A DNA stretch of 64,000 nt from Metellina segmentata (Eukaryota > Arthropoda > Arachnida > Araneae > Tetragnathidae), in assembly GCA_947359465.1 (NCBI GenBank), contig OX375875.1, forward strand, positions 55,857,583 through 55,921,582. Direction: 5' to 3'. The notes under the pieces are model-generated. The model was given only the letters and a program-made list of their open reading frames with translations, was not told where the DNA came from and ran no database searches. This document shows positions 9,400-20,492 of the stretch, one piece after another; position 1 is the first letter of the stretch; the number at the start of each line of letters is the position of its first letter. The translations under genes were made by a program, and so were the position numbers.

Positions 9400-10382
9400 G
9401 GCCATATTCACAAGTCTCGAGTTAACTCGAGAATTAGTTGATCCGCGAGTAAGAGTTAACTCGAGGATTATCAAAAACGGTATTCTCAAACGGCGTGTTA
9501 AGTGATCCGGGGATTAAAATGAGACGCTCGCTGTGATTGGCTACCTCACGATCACGTGGTGTTGTTTACATTGGTTACGACGCCCCAATATGCATTTATA
9601 CTGATCAAGCACGTACTTCACCGTAGAATTGATTCCAAATTGTGAATAAATAGGACTCGCACAGCATTTTAATATGGGTTTGGGAAAAGAAATGCAAAGG
9701 TATTTAATTTCAAATTGGATTTTTATGGAAACCTAAATTTGGCAACAAAGAATTGTACACAATGTCTTGACAGATGTATGTAATCTGATTATCTTTATAC
9801 TTGTCAGTATGGGTGTGTGTTGGTGTCGTGAAAAGTAACCTGCATTGTCAATTTTCTTTCATTCGTAATATAAATCAACAGAATAATTTATATTCTACGA
9901 CGAATTTGTATCTGCCACGGTCGTTTTCTACCGTTCGCTCTCTCCGGCTTAAAGGACAGAGGTGGCGCCATCTATCTTTTCGCTAAGCTGCTTGTTTAAG
10001 ATTTACGCAGCTACCTTTATTTTCATTTTTCTTTTGAATTTCAATAAAAATATGTTTAAATTTTTTCATTTAAGCAATATTATGATGATGAGATGAGCTG
10101 CTATGTAGCAGGTGCTCCGTAATGACAGATCCAGTCCAGTCGTCGAAAGAATACTGTAATTGAGCATAGAATGAAATGTGTCCTCCATTTTGCTTTTCCA
10201 AAAAGATGGTACTGCACATGCGTTAAATGTAACTCGCGAGTTAACTCGCCGATTTCGGAGGATCAAAATGTAACACCGAAACGGCAGTTTAAACCACGGA
10301 TCAGGACTTGTGAATACGGTTTTTTCGATAACTCGCGGATTATCGTTGATCCTCGAGTTAACTCGGACTTGTGAATACGGCT
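9400..10382. mobile_element. Harbinger-like inverted-repeat element in the LINE
   Basis: A 983-bp insertion with inverted ends: GGCCATATTCACAAGTC on the left and GACTTGTGAATACGGCT on the right. CTTAC is present on both sides (9395-9399 and 10383-10387), containing the TTA typical of PIF/Harbinger targets. Near both ends GAGTTAACTCG-type palindromes and GATCC...GAG motifs recur, and a second copy of GGACTTGTGAATACGG lies 80 bp inside the right end. No transposase is seen, so it is probably non-autonomous. Its removal restores the LINE reading frame exactly, which fixes the insertion point. Confidence 0.8.
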
Positions 10383-10959
10383 CTTACTATACAACAACAA
10401 TGAAATTTGCCTAGGATGGATTAAAGCCCATGCGGGTCACGATGGAAACGAAGAAGCAGATAGATTAGCAAAAGAGGCAACAACAATGGAATGCGTACAT
10501 GAAGGGGTGAAATGGCCCAAGAGCCATTGCAGAAAGGAAACCACTAGCTGGCTACTTGATGCATGGCAGAATGAATGGGACGAAGGAGAAACAGGCAGAA
10601 CGGTGCACGATGTGTTACCAAAAGTGTCACTAAAATCATCAAGTTGGACGAGGGAAGAGACACTTTTCTTCACAGTGCACGGCCCATTCCCATCCTACCT
10701 AACGTGGTTTGTGAAAATCAAGTCCGAAAACTGCTCCTGTGGTGAAATTGGCACACCTCTACATTACATCACAGTTTGCCCCCTTACAGCCTCATGGCAT
10801 ATGAGAACATCTGCCTACCACCTTAAAATTGCATGGGTCAGGAACATTGCATGCAACAAGGGCTCGAAGGTTAAAATTATTAACATGGTGAGATTCATTG
10901 AAAATCATCAGGACTTGATTATCCTAAGAAAAACGAACTTTTTTTCTCACCTTGCATGA
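10383..10959 (+). pseudogene. LINE RNase H end and C-terminal CCHC region
   Basis: The frame reads LYNNNEICLGWIKAHAGHDG, then NEEADRLAKEAT, the classic end of a retroelement RNase H with catalytic His and Asp. A C-terminal extension follows with KIKSENCSCGEIGTPLHYIT and VCPL, a C-x-C...H...C putative nucleic-acid-binding motif typical of jockey-like ORF2 proteins. The frame is intact to a TGA at 10957-10959. The product would act with the missing endonuclease and reverse transcriptase, so this copy is dead although its remaining codons are well kept. Confidence 0.85.
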
Positions 10960-11188
10960 TGTATATATATATAATTATAATGTTACCTAGTATAATGATT
11001 TAATGTATATACTGTATAGATGTAAGGATGTATAAATGTAATGTAATGTGCTCTAACATTCTGGGTAGACATATCACCTTGGTGGCATGCTCTACTCATC
11101 CAACCACACTTATTTAAACTGGTACAGTGTCTCACGACACTAGGCACGGGAGTGTGTGTTGGTGTTAGTTAGTTAGTTCAACTAAATC

Positions 11189-11439
11189 AGTTATCATCCA
11201 ACATATAAATGAGTATATAAAGGATAATATATCACAAAAAGAAGCAGTTGATTTCAAAACTCTTTAACGATGTTCTTACAGATGAAATATATCCAGATAA
11301 AGTTCTTTAAACTTTTAGTACATTGACACGCATAATTTCATCGTGCATCCTGTCCTTTCATGTATTGTAGTTTACGCAATTTTGAATTAATTGACCAATA
11401 TATTCTTTCTTAAACGATAACCATGTAATTTTTTTCCAA
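11189..11439. other. Unassigned DNA flanking the LINE
   Basis: AT-rich sequence with no recognised feature. Confidence 0.4.
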
Positions 11440-11800
11440 AGGATTTTGTTATAAGGAAATGAGACCAACTGAATATTACTAAAGGATTGATTTTATACTA
11501 TAAGAAGAGAGTAATTGGAATCATTCTACAAAGGATGCACTTTTAAGGAAAGGAGCAGTGGAATATATCCAAAGCATTCTATTCTAAGAAAAGGAACAAT
11601 AGGACCATTAAAAATTATTATATTCAAAGATAACAAGTAATCAAATCGTTACAAATGATTCATATTTTTCTAAGGAAAGCACCAGTAGAATCTTTCCAGA
11701 GTATTCAATTTCAAGGAAAGGAGTAATTGAATCGTTACAAGGGAATCAGTTGCAATATAAAGAACCTATGTAATCTTTCTAAAGGTTGAAATAATCAAAG
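11440..11800 (+). repeat. Diverged minisatellite of about 42 bp
   Basis: A phrase like AAGGAAAGGAGCAGTGGAAT recurs at roughly 11545, 11585, 11625, 11671 and 11711, each followed by TCNTTNCAAAG-like sequence and a TATT/CAATT stretch. Units are strongly diverged and spacing varies between about 40 and 46 bp, so this is an old array. Confidence 0.5.
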
Positions 11801-12718
11801 GATTCTTCCAACCTTTAGAAGTTTACGTATCGTAAATTCAAACTTATTTACGTCCTTAAGTTACACAAACTAAGTTTCTATCGAAGTCAGAAACATTAAA
11901 GATTTCATAAACCGGCAAAAAATGGTGATCATTTTTATTTATAACAGTTTTCCAAAGTCCTGAAAGAGGCCGATGTCATTACATTACATACCAACAGATT
12001 TCTAATTAGAAATCTTATGATATGTAGTGAGCTGACATTTGTCCTAAAAACATTTACAGTCCAGGCAAACACACGAAAAGTTTGTGCAACGTAATCACAA
12101 AGAGTTCCATGTTCAACGTAAGATTAATAATCTCTTAATTGTGATTGCGTATGCCGTGGCTTTTTCAGCAGGACAAAAGTTGTGGTAATGTCCTATTAGA
12201 AGTAGCACCATCTCCAAATTACACAATGATTTCTCACGAGGTTTCCTCATAGAGATAAACAGATTAACTAATTATTAATCTGTTCAATTCTAAGGAAACA
12301 GTTTACTAAATAAGGATTAATGCTTTCAGTCTGTTGCCAAAACAATGGTACAAAAATGGATTTTGGCTAGAGTTCACACAAAAGGATAAAGAGAAGTAGA
12401 TATGTATTTGCAGTATCTTAATAGCAAATGGAGTCTTGCTGTTTTTGTCACTGAATCTGATTTTGACGGCAGAATTTTGAGTGCTCCATGCAAAAAGTCT
12501 TTATTTCCTAACCCTCATCCAACTGTGAGACTAGCTATATATTTCTCTTCATTGACCCCCTTACACGCGATACCAATCTTAGCTGATTGTCTTTCTGATT
12601 AGTGGTTATTATGGCTAAGTAGATGCTATTACTTTTAACCATTCGAATGTTTTTCTGTTTCAATAAATACATAGTGAGATAAATTGTAATGTAACTTTAA
12701 TCAAAATGGAACAATATA
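11801..12718. other. Unassigned DNA
   Basis: No coding frame or element end recognised. A short inverted repeat, ACCAACAGATTTCTAATTAG followed by AAATCTTATGATATG, lies near 11990-12020. Confidence 0.4.
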
Positions 12719-13640
12719 GGGGAACTCGGGGCAGAATGGAACACTGAATGTTTAACAAGCTGTAAAAAATAAAATATAAGACAGAATGTGCTGAAACTGA
12801 AGAAACACAAGCTCTTTCAATTATTGTGTTTTAAATAGTAATATTCATTCCTGAAAAAAAAAAAAAAAAATACACACACAATACAGAAAAAAAAAGATAA
12901 TAAAGAAAACCTTAAGAAAAAGTCAAAATGGTCCGTTCTGCCACAGGTCCAGGGTAAAACGGAACCACAATATATGCACAGATAAAAGTTATTTTTGGTA
13001 TGTTAACTTCTCTTTTTTTCACTCCTATAACAACAATTTTTTTGCCTGTAAAACATATTTAAGTAAAATATGGTTAAAAGGTGCACCAGATAAAGATCAG
13101 TTGATTTTTCTTATTTTCACCACATTTATATAGATAAAAATATTCTTCTAAATTTAGTTCAAAAGGAAATTAAATTAAACCAATTAGCTTAGATTTATTT
13201 TAGTTGAAAAGTTCTTACAGATTTAAAATGAGATAGATTAATTATAAGATGGAACCCTAGACCATTCTACCCCGGCCCTTTCTGCCCCAGGCTTTGTACT
13301 CAAGTAAACAAAAACCATTTTGTGAATGCAGATTAATATATGCAATAGTAAATGGACGTAAATATACACCTAAATCTATATATTTTAACCTGCATAAAGA
13401 AAAATATGGTAAAGAAAACGATCCGGCTTGCCTTACACGTTAAAGTATAAAAAAAATTACAAAAAAAACCCCGATGAAATCAACGACACGGTAATCTCAA
13501 AATGTCGAAAATGGTCTGAAGTCGCACCCTTTCTGTTGTTTATTAGTTTCCAAGAGTCTCACCAGTCGGCGCAATCGTACAGCGGAAGTAAAGAAGGGGT
13601 TCCGTTTTGCAACTGGGTTCCATTGTGCCTCGGGTTCCCC
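12719..13640. mobile_element. TIR element with GGGGAACYCGRGGCA ends
   Basis: Inverted ends of about 26 bp: GGGGAACTCGGGGCAGAATG at 12719 and, reversed at 13640, GGGGAACCCGAGGCACAATG, each followed by GAACMC. Internal partial copies of the same phrase (GTTCTGCCACAGGTCCAGGG near 12934; TTCTACCCCGGCCCTTTCTG near 13265) lie in both orientations. There is no transposase. The flanks show no clear target duplication, so the superfamily is not assigned. Overall length is 922 bp. Confidence 0.7.
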
Positions 13641-14214
13641 TCACATTCGTATAAAACATTTCATAAATATAATTAGGGATAATATATCAGCGTATTGCCT
13701 CAGTTAAAAGTCTTAGCGTACAGGATCAAGTGTCTAGATCATCTGTGATCGCTGCACTAGTGTAAAATTATATCTGGATCCCCAACTTCAGCAGAATGCT
13801 TAAATGGACATTCCAATTTCCGGTGATGCATTGTCAGAAGAAAGTCACAGATTTGCATACGCACACTAATGCCATCATACTATAGCAATTTTACATTCAG
13901 AGACATTTTGCTCAAATTGCACCTAGGGACGTTTTTGTAAAGTATGAAAAGAACAATTACATTTTAATTTGAGTTTAAGACATCAGTTAAGACATTTGTT
14001 TCAAAACAATTAGAAATTTATGTTTGTGACGTCATTTGATCTGTTTTGTTTCCGAAATCCACTAATTTTTGAATGGAACATTGAATTTCTACTTAAAGTT
14101 TTTGAGAGTTTTTCCATGATCGCGCGAGAGAGAGAGAGAGAGAGAGATAGGAAGTTGAATTTATGTTGTAATGGAGCGACATTAATTCAAGGGCTATTGG
14201 TAACATGATGACGT
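13641..14214. other. Unassigned DNA with a (GA)n run
   Basis: Nothing recognised except a simple (GA)n tract at about 14125-14148. Confidence 0.5.
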
Positions 14215-14400
14215 TCATTGATGATTGGTAACATTGATGACGGTCCGGGATCAATCCCCTAAGGGAAATCCCCTAATCAATCAGATTAAGGGATCAATCC
14301 CCTAATCTGAGGACACGACGCAGTGTTGAACCACAGTCAGTTGACGAAGTCAACACTTGAGCTGGCACCCCACTCTCTAGACTTCCACTCAACGCCAACG
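14215..14400 (+). repeat. SINE family A, sense copy with internal duplication
   Basis: GATGACGGTCCGGGATCAAT begins the body, and the copy ends with GAAGTCAACACTTGAGCTGG, CACCCCACTCTCTAGACTTC and CACTCAACGCCAACGTGAG. Inside, the phrase GGGATCAATCCCCTAA occurs twice around an AATCAATCAGATTA stretch, a local duplication absent from the other copies. Confidence 0.7.
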
Positions 14401-14681
14401 TGAGAATATTTGAGGGAACGACAGATTTAACCATTACGCTGCGGCGCTAAGATTTTTTCAATCGTCTCCAGGAACGGCTCTTTCGCCTTACCTAATTACC
14501 TAACTTGAGCGATAGAGCCTTGAATGGCATTTACGACTAACGCTTTCCTTTCATAGTATTGTGTGGCGTATCGTTTGGCGCTAGAGAGATCATTGAAGTG
14601 ACCTTTTGTCTTTCCCCCAAAGCGTTCACACACCCCGGTCGACAGGGTAGGGTACCGTAAAAAAGGACGAATCCTCTAGAA
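14401..14681. other. Unassigned DNA
   Basis: No feature recognised. Confidence 0.4.
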
Positions 14682-15289
14682 CAGGGGTTCCCAACCTTTT
14701 AGTAACTGCGTACCATTTGAAATTTGTAGAACTTTTTAGCGTACCACCAGTCCATATATTTTTTTAGAAACATGTTTCTAATGTCAGAAAAGTGCCCAAT
14801 GGCTTGTTTTATTTTGATTAAAATACTAAGAAAGCTTCATATTTTATTATTAATGCACGTGTATTTCGTATTAACGATGTTTTAATAAAGGAAAAAATAA
14901 AACGATTTTTGAAAGTTACAGTTTTATTTTTACTCACAGGTCTAAAATCAAATAATCATCTCGTGCTAAGTATTTCGAATTATCTCGTGCGTATTTCTCA
15001 TACATAAAGACAAAGGAATTCTTCGTTAAACGATTTGACAGGGAGAGATATCAACTTAATTTCTCCGAGATAGCCATTGAATAAAAATAAATAATCAGCA
15101 TTCTCTTTAAATAATGTGCTACTGTTAGCGTCATTTATTACGTAATAAAAACGTTAATCACAAAATTAATTTCATATAATCCCATTTTTCCTATAACGTG
15201 GTTGTACCTACTAAAAAATATTTGGGTCGCTCGTATCATCCTTGCGTCATACCTGAAAGATGCCGCGTACCACCAGTTGGGAATTAGTG
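14682..15289. mobile_element. hAT-like MITE
   Basis: The left end CAGGGGTTCCCAACCTTTTA is a typical hAT terminus. About 600 bp downstream GCGTACCACCAGTTGGGAAT gives a diverged inverse of it, including a shared internal GCGTACCA block. The 8-mers next to the ends, CTCTAGAA and GTCCAGAA, agree at six of eight positions, suggestive of an aged target duplication but not conclusive. No transposase remains. Confidence 0.6.
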
Positions 15290-15439
15290 TCCAGAAGGTC
15301 AGTTGCTGACAGCTCGTAAATGGTGATAGATGCCAGCGATAAGTTAAAAGGGGATTAACATCCACCGTACACAGATATATACCATGCCGCTGGTGTAAAG
15401 GAAATTTTAGTGGTAACAATTCTCTACATGCCGCAGCGT

Positions 15440-15580
15440 AAGGTTAACATGCACCAATCCCTAAGTACCCAACTGTCTTAGGTTTGGATCGAGTTTCAAC
15501 CTCGCAACCCTAATCCGCTTATCTTTGAACTGGATTTCCGCGACCCCATTCTGCCATTGATTGAGCTCCCTTTCAAACAT
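15440..15580 (-). repeat. Single tRNA-like SINE module, antisense
   Basis: Read on the minus strand this contains AAGCGGATTAGGGTTGCGAG followed by GTTGAAACTCGATCCAAACC. These align with the A-box-like and B-box-like parts of the 142-bp array unit at 43.1-45.7 kb (TAGCGAATTAGTAACTGG and GTTCGAAACTCGGTCCAAAC). It shows that the array module also exists as a dispersed copy. Divergence is considerable. Confidence 0.5.
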
Positions 15581-16286
15581 CCAAAACATTAGATCTGTGC
15601 CCTAATACGAAAAGTCCACTCCCTTTTTCTGGATTCCTATGTTTAACACTTCCTAAACGATGATCCCGGTGACAGAGACAAGAAGCACACCCGTCTCCAA
15701 AGATCAATACCGTTCTAGACCATCTCCTTTCAAGGAACCAAACACACGTGATTGTCGGGCTTCACAGGATCTTCGTAATCTTATAAACCCGGCTCATAGA
15801 CTCAACACGTCGCCGATGCTCCGTCGAAAGAGTAGAAAATTCCCAGAAGGGCTTTTCCACCAAATCCTTTCTAAATGACAAGTTCCAGCGTGAGGTTGTA
15901 ATCCCTACCGGACTTCAAAGATTTCAGCTGGAAGCAGAGGAAAGAAAAGGCCGACGATGTGTTCATGGGGAAGTTTGGGGCTCAGTAATAATCAAATTAA
16001 GCCTGACGGATAGAAATTTACTTCGAATCGACATCGGTGGTAGTGAACGATTTTGAGAGAATGTTGGCGATTTCATTTACAGAGAGCGCTCTGAGTCCAG
16101 ATTTATCGAGTTAGGTTTACACAGTTAAGGAAACGAGTAAAGAAGGGGATGCGAGAAGTATGAATAAGTTTATGAGAATGATGTTCTGAAATTTAACAAA
16201 CCAGATGTAATGTGGTTTAACTTCCGCTAGCAAATTATTATCGTCGAAGTCTTAAATGCAATTCAACTTCGTTTTGGAGGCGCTTG
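15581..16286. other. Unassigned DNA
   Basis: Relatively GC-richer sequence with no recognised protein. The 72-codon frame at 15660 has no family resemblance I can name. Confidence 0.4.
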
Positions 16287-16620
16287 ACGTTTAATATTTT
16301 TGGCGTTGACTAATCAACTATCATAATCCGATTCGGAATTCATTCTTTGGTATTTCTTTGAGGGATTTTCAGTGTAATTCTAAAAACCAGATAAAAAGTG
16401 TTGATTTTATTTCCGCTACTCAAATGCATTCACATGATATATAACTTGGCTACTTTAAAATATAATGTATCGCCGTTTGGAATTAATCTAATTCGCATTG
16501 ACCAATAAACTATCGTACATTCATTTGGAATCCATAAAATATTTGTTGGCAAAATGCTGAAATCGTAATCGAATAACAAGTCCAAGTGACATCATTTTCG
16601 GAATATGTACAGGTTATTCA
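16287..16620 (+). repeat. Dispersed repeat C, two tandem partial copies
   Basis: GTTGACTAATCAACTATCAT near 16306 and GACCAATAAACTATCG near 16499 begin two partial copies. The second continues with GCTGAAATCGTAATCGAATA, ACAAGTCCAAGTGACATCAT and GAATATGTACAGG. The same order occurs at 57945-58085 (GTTGACTAATCGACTATCAC, GCTGAAATCGTATTCGAAAA). Nature unknown. Confidence 0.55.
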
Positions 16621-16665
16621 GTAGTTGAATCTACGTCGCACTGTAGCAACACAACGGGCTATTTG
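16621..16665 (+). repeat. SINE family A, 5' fragment
   Basis: GTTGAATCTACGTCGCACTG followed by TAGCAACACAACGGGCTATT is the family A 5' end; the rest of the element is missing. Confidence 0.6.
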
Positions 16666-16947
16666 TAATATACACATGAAACACGTTCCGTCGCAGAACA
16701 CTGTCGCTATATGCATGAATGTCTCATAGGAAGTGTTCCGAGTAAAGATGTCAGATGTTAGGATTAGTTTATGGGAACAAGATAAAAAAATTATGGTTTG
16801 CAAACTATCGACCTGCTCAATACCTTTAAATTATTGACCGAAATGCTCAATACCGGTTTTTATGCCAGTTTTACTTCTTTCTAGTGTTGTTTCTTTAGTG
16901 TTTTATTGTTCAGCGCAATTACGAACAGAAATTATCGTTGTTTAAAG

Positions 16948-17355
16948 CCAGGGGTCTTCAACCTTCCACAGTCTTTGGAACCCTTCTAGTTAATAATATT
17001 CTCCAAGGAACCCTAAATTTAGATAAAAATTTAAGAAAGTGTTTTTCAAACTTGTGTTATCTATTCGAGTTTCACGTAAACATGCTTTTACATATCACGA
17101 AAAACCGTGGTTGCAGACTACATTCTGAAAAAATGTAGCCGCAGATCATTATTTAACAAACACTGGTTAGAAAATGAAAAAGAACCCCGAAATAAAACTT
17201 TATTTTCTATGAAACACTTGAATACAAAACAAACTATTACACACAATGGCAAAAAATACAAAGTAACACAAACAAAATTTAATACAAAATGCAATATAAA
17301 TATATTAATGACTCGGCTGGGCCTGTTTCATTTCGCAAAGTATATTTATATCCGA
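16948..17355 (+). mobile_element. Possible hAT end fragment
   Basis: CCAGGGGTCTTCAACCTTCC at 16948 resembles a hAT terminus. A related sequence in inverse orientation, GGTTCCGCGGAACACAGGTT then GAAGAACAATG, is at 26665-26694. No matching second end lies nearby; the fragment runs into a Helitron at 17356. Confidence 0.35.
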
Positions 17356-18482
17356 CAAGCAAAATACCCGACATTACTCGGTTTACTCTAGATTGAAGAG
17401 ATGATGAAAATATATAATGACCTACGTTTATCGTAGAATCAAATAATATTTTAAGACCTTTCGTATCTTTATAATTTCTACAACTTATTTTGGACAAAAA
17501 TCATAAACATGCATATCCGTTCCTGTAATACATTTCACCGTTGCTGTATGACAAAACTACAAAATGACGAAAGGTGACACTAAGTTTACTGATACAGAAG
17601 ACGATTTTAAGGGAGATTTGGAATTCCCTTTCTTTAAGTTCTTTTCATGTTCAACTCAATTAATAAAAACGACGATTTTACGGCGAGTACTCATAGTCAA
17701 CGAAACAATATTTTTTTTTACTTATAGCACTCTTGCATCAGGCATGTGGCGCTTTAAATTTTGGCAATTTTTAATGTCTTAAAAGTTCTAATTCGGATTT
17801 TTTAAACATTATTATTCTTTCAATATTGGCATAAATACACTTTGAATTTGCTTTCTTCTGGCTTATCTTCCACTTTAAGTCCAATACTTTGTGGTGGTGT
17901 TGCGTGTGATGAAAAAAGAAACACAATTTATTAAAGTAATAAATTCTTATAACAGGAAACAAAAGAAAACAGCGAAATAAAACAAAGTAAAATGTGTCGA
18001 GAAAAAGTTGTTCGAAAGATATTAATTTGTGATTGCTTATATCTCTTGATTTCGCAGTTGCCACAACTTACAACTAAAAAGTGCACAAAATTTAGAAATG
18101 CGAAATTAATTATGAGCAAAAGAAACAGAAAATATTACTGCACGTGATCAACAAACAAGAGTTTCCGTTTCATTCCCGTTCGTTGAAAAATATCGTCTGT
18201 CCCAAATACCCGGAAATCGTTTACACTGCGCAAAAGAACAAAAATAAGACTCAAAATAAATAAAGTATTAAAGCTGAAATTCCATAATTTTTTTTATAGA
18301 ATAATTGCTTTTTTAGCAGTATTGTTAGAGCAATCAAAGTAATTATAATACTCAATGTACATTCCAATTTTTCCAAAACTACCAAATTATCGTTGGTTTA
18401 AATATACTTACTCAGATGGTTTTCGCTTCAAACTTACTTAAATATGGAAAAAAGTACAAACACTCTATATTTATATTTTATG
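17356..18482 (-). mobile_element. Helitron family 2, copy 1 (deleted near its 5' end)
   Basis: On the minus strand the 3' terminus reads GTCGGGTATTTTGCTTG (CTAG decayed to CTTG), and the body aligns with 18653-19800. Shared phrases include TTTACTCTAGATTGAAGAGA, TGTAATACATTTCAC, ACGAAAGGTGACACTAAG and TTGCTGTATGACAAA. The distal part corresponding to the (CAGA)n region is deleted, and AGTACAAACACTCTATATTT near 18450-18475 is a decayed version of the family 5' end. No Rep/helicase is encoded, so it is non-autonomous. Confidence 0.7.
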
Positions 18483-18652
18483 TCATTACGAAACCGTATT
18501 TGTATTCGTCGAATCAATACTAAGCGAAATGAACAAGATCGATTAAACCTGTCGTCATTTCCGTTCTAATCTCTCATTGATTAGATGGATCCACGAAAGA
18601 TAGTGGATTCAGATTGTCAGACAAATGTAAATAATACTTTATATGTAACCTA
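18483..18652. other. Unassigned spacer between two Helitron copies
   Basis: Short AT-rich sequence without recognised structure. Confidence 0.4.
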
Positions 18653-19159
18653 CTAGCAAAATACCCGACCTTACTCGGTTTGAATTGGTTTACTCTAGAT
18701 TGAAGAGATAATCAAAATATATAATGACTTACGTTTTTTGTAGAATAAAAATTTATTTTAACATCTTTCGCCATCTTTATATTTTCTACAACTTACTTTG
18801 GACACAAATCCTACACATGCATATCCATCCATGTAATACATTTCACATACATAGCACAATTGCTGTATGACAAAGCTACAAAATGACGAAAGGTGATACT
18901 AAGGTTACTACTATAAAAGACGATTTATAGGAAGATTTGGAATTCCCTTTCTTAAGTTCTTTTCATGTTCAACTCAATTAATTAAAATTACGATTTACGG
19001 CGAGTGCTCTCGCACTCATAGTCAACAAAACAATATTTTTTTACTTGTGGCACTCTTGCCTCCGGTATGCGACATTGTGAAATTTTGCAATCTTCTGTCA
19101 TTATTACAACGAATTTTTTAATGTTGGAAAAAGTTCCAGTTTGGATTAATAAACATTAT

Positions 19160-19232
19160 TATTCTTTCAATAACGGCATTATTCTTTAAATAACGGCATT
19201 ATTCTTTAAATAACGGCATTATTCTTTCAATA
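19160..19232 (+). repeat. 20-bp tandem repeat, about four units
   Basis: ATAACGGCATTATTCTTTMA is repeated head to tail about four times, the last unit with ATAATGG. It lies inside the complete family 2 Helitron and is not expanded in the copy at 17356-18482. Confidence 0.85.
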
Positions 19233-20094
19233 ATGGCATAACTACACTTAAAATTTATATTGACTTGCCTAACATTTTTAAGTCTAATACTTTGTGGTGC
19301 TGTTGCGTGTGATGAGAAGGAAAACACATTTATTAAAATAATAAATATTTAAAACAGGAAACAGCAAAGTAAAACAAAATAAAAGATGTCGCAAAAATTT
19401 GTTCTAAAGATATTAATTTGTGATTCAATTTTATCTCTTGATCTCGCACAGTTGCCACAACTTACAACTAAAAGTGTACAAAATTTATAAATGTAAAATT
19501 AATTCAGAGCGAAAGAACCAGAAAAAATATCACTGCTCGCGCGATCTTGTTCATTCTCGTTTCATTGAAAAATATCGTCTGTCCCAAATATTCGGAAATC
19601 GTTTTCATTGCGCAAAGAATAAAAATAAGACTCGAAATAAATGACGTATCAGAGATGAAATTCCATAAAAAAAAATAATTTTTCGAAGAATAATTACTTT
19701 TTCAGCAGTACTGGTAAAGCAATCGAATTAATCGTAATATTCAATATCATTCCAATTTTTCCAAAACTACCAAATTATGGTTGATTTAAGTATACTTACT
19801 CAGGTGTTTTAGCATGAAACTCGTCTAAATATAACAATAAAGAAATGTTTAATATTGCATTCTCTAAATTAATAGATAATGTATAAAATAAAATACACTG
19901 CAATCAAATATCTGGAATATAATTCATGTGATGCCTACACAAACACACAAACAGAAAATCGAGCATAGAACAGAAAGACGGACAGACAGACTTTCGCAAC
20001 CAATTCCACTCACTAAATCAAGATAAGTACTCACTGTATGCAAATTTCCATGAAAATATCTTAAACCGCGTGGACGTGTATAGGGCACAACATA

Positions 20095-20113
20095 CATACA
20101 GACAGACAGACAT

Positions 20114-20196
<83 letters not shown>

Positions 20197-20197
20197 C
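20095..20197 (+). repeat. (CAGA)n microsatellite
   Basis: About 100 bp of CAGA/GACA tetranucleotide with one or two CATA interruptions. It gives spurious Cys-Leu-Ser-Val frames on the minus strand. It sits just inside the 5' end of the Helitron; the truncated copy at 20493-20926 has a much shorter tract at the same place (20785-20812). Confidence 0.95.
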
Positions 20198-20492
20198 CAA
20201 ACGAGAAAAAGGCGGATTCGGCATCAGAAGGGTCCAAAACGGATAGAAAACTTGAAATGGGTCGAAAATATTGAATGTACAAACAAACACTCCATTCTTA
20301 TTTATATAGATACAACAAATGAGTTTACATTAATTAAGCGTATTTAGCAACAAAATAAGAGCGGTTTTACAACTAAAATGTATGTTCACTTGTGATGGTG
20401 ATTTCTAAATCAAACAAAAGCAATAAATACGCCAGCAAAAGATAAGTTTTTGCATTTACAATAGCTTTTGGATGCTTCATTAAACAATTAAG

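Larger units (their letters stand above)
9164..11175 (+). mobile_element. 5'-truncated jockey-like LINE copy with 13-bp target duplication
   Basis: A non-LTR retrotransposon copy bounded by the direct repeat GTTCAACTAAATC at 9151-9163 and 11176-11188. It begins abruptly inside the RNase H domain, as expected when target-primed reverse transcription stops early. It ends in a short GTTAGTTAGTTA tail, a simple-repeat tail known from several LINE clades. The coding part runs through RNase H and a C-terminal Cys-His motif and stops near 10959, leaving about 215 bp of 3' untranslated sequence. A 983-bp DNA transposon interrupts it. Without that insert the copy is about 1.03 kb. Confidence 0.85.
18653..20311 (-). 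mobile_element. Helitron family 2, complete copy
   Basis: On the minus strand the element begins TCTATATAAATAAGAATGGA at 20311 and ends GGTCGGGTATTTTGCTAG at 18653. It is flanked by A on its 5' side and T on its 3' side, the hallmark of Helitron insertion into an AT dinucleotide without target duplication. Helitrons move by rolling-circle replication using a Rep/helicase; none is encoded here, so this 1,659-bp copy depends on one elsewhere. Internal features are a long (CAGA)n microsatellite and a run of about 20-bp tandem repeats. Confidence 0.85.

Noticed and set aside
20018..20290. Cys-Leu-Ser-Val-rich minus-strand protein
   Set aside because: It is produced by the (CAGA)n microsatellite and has no independent support.
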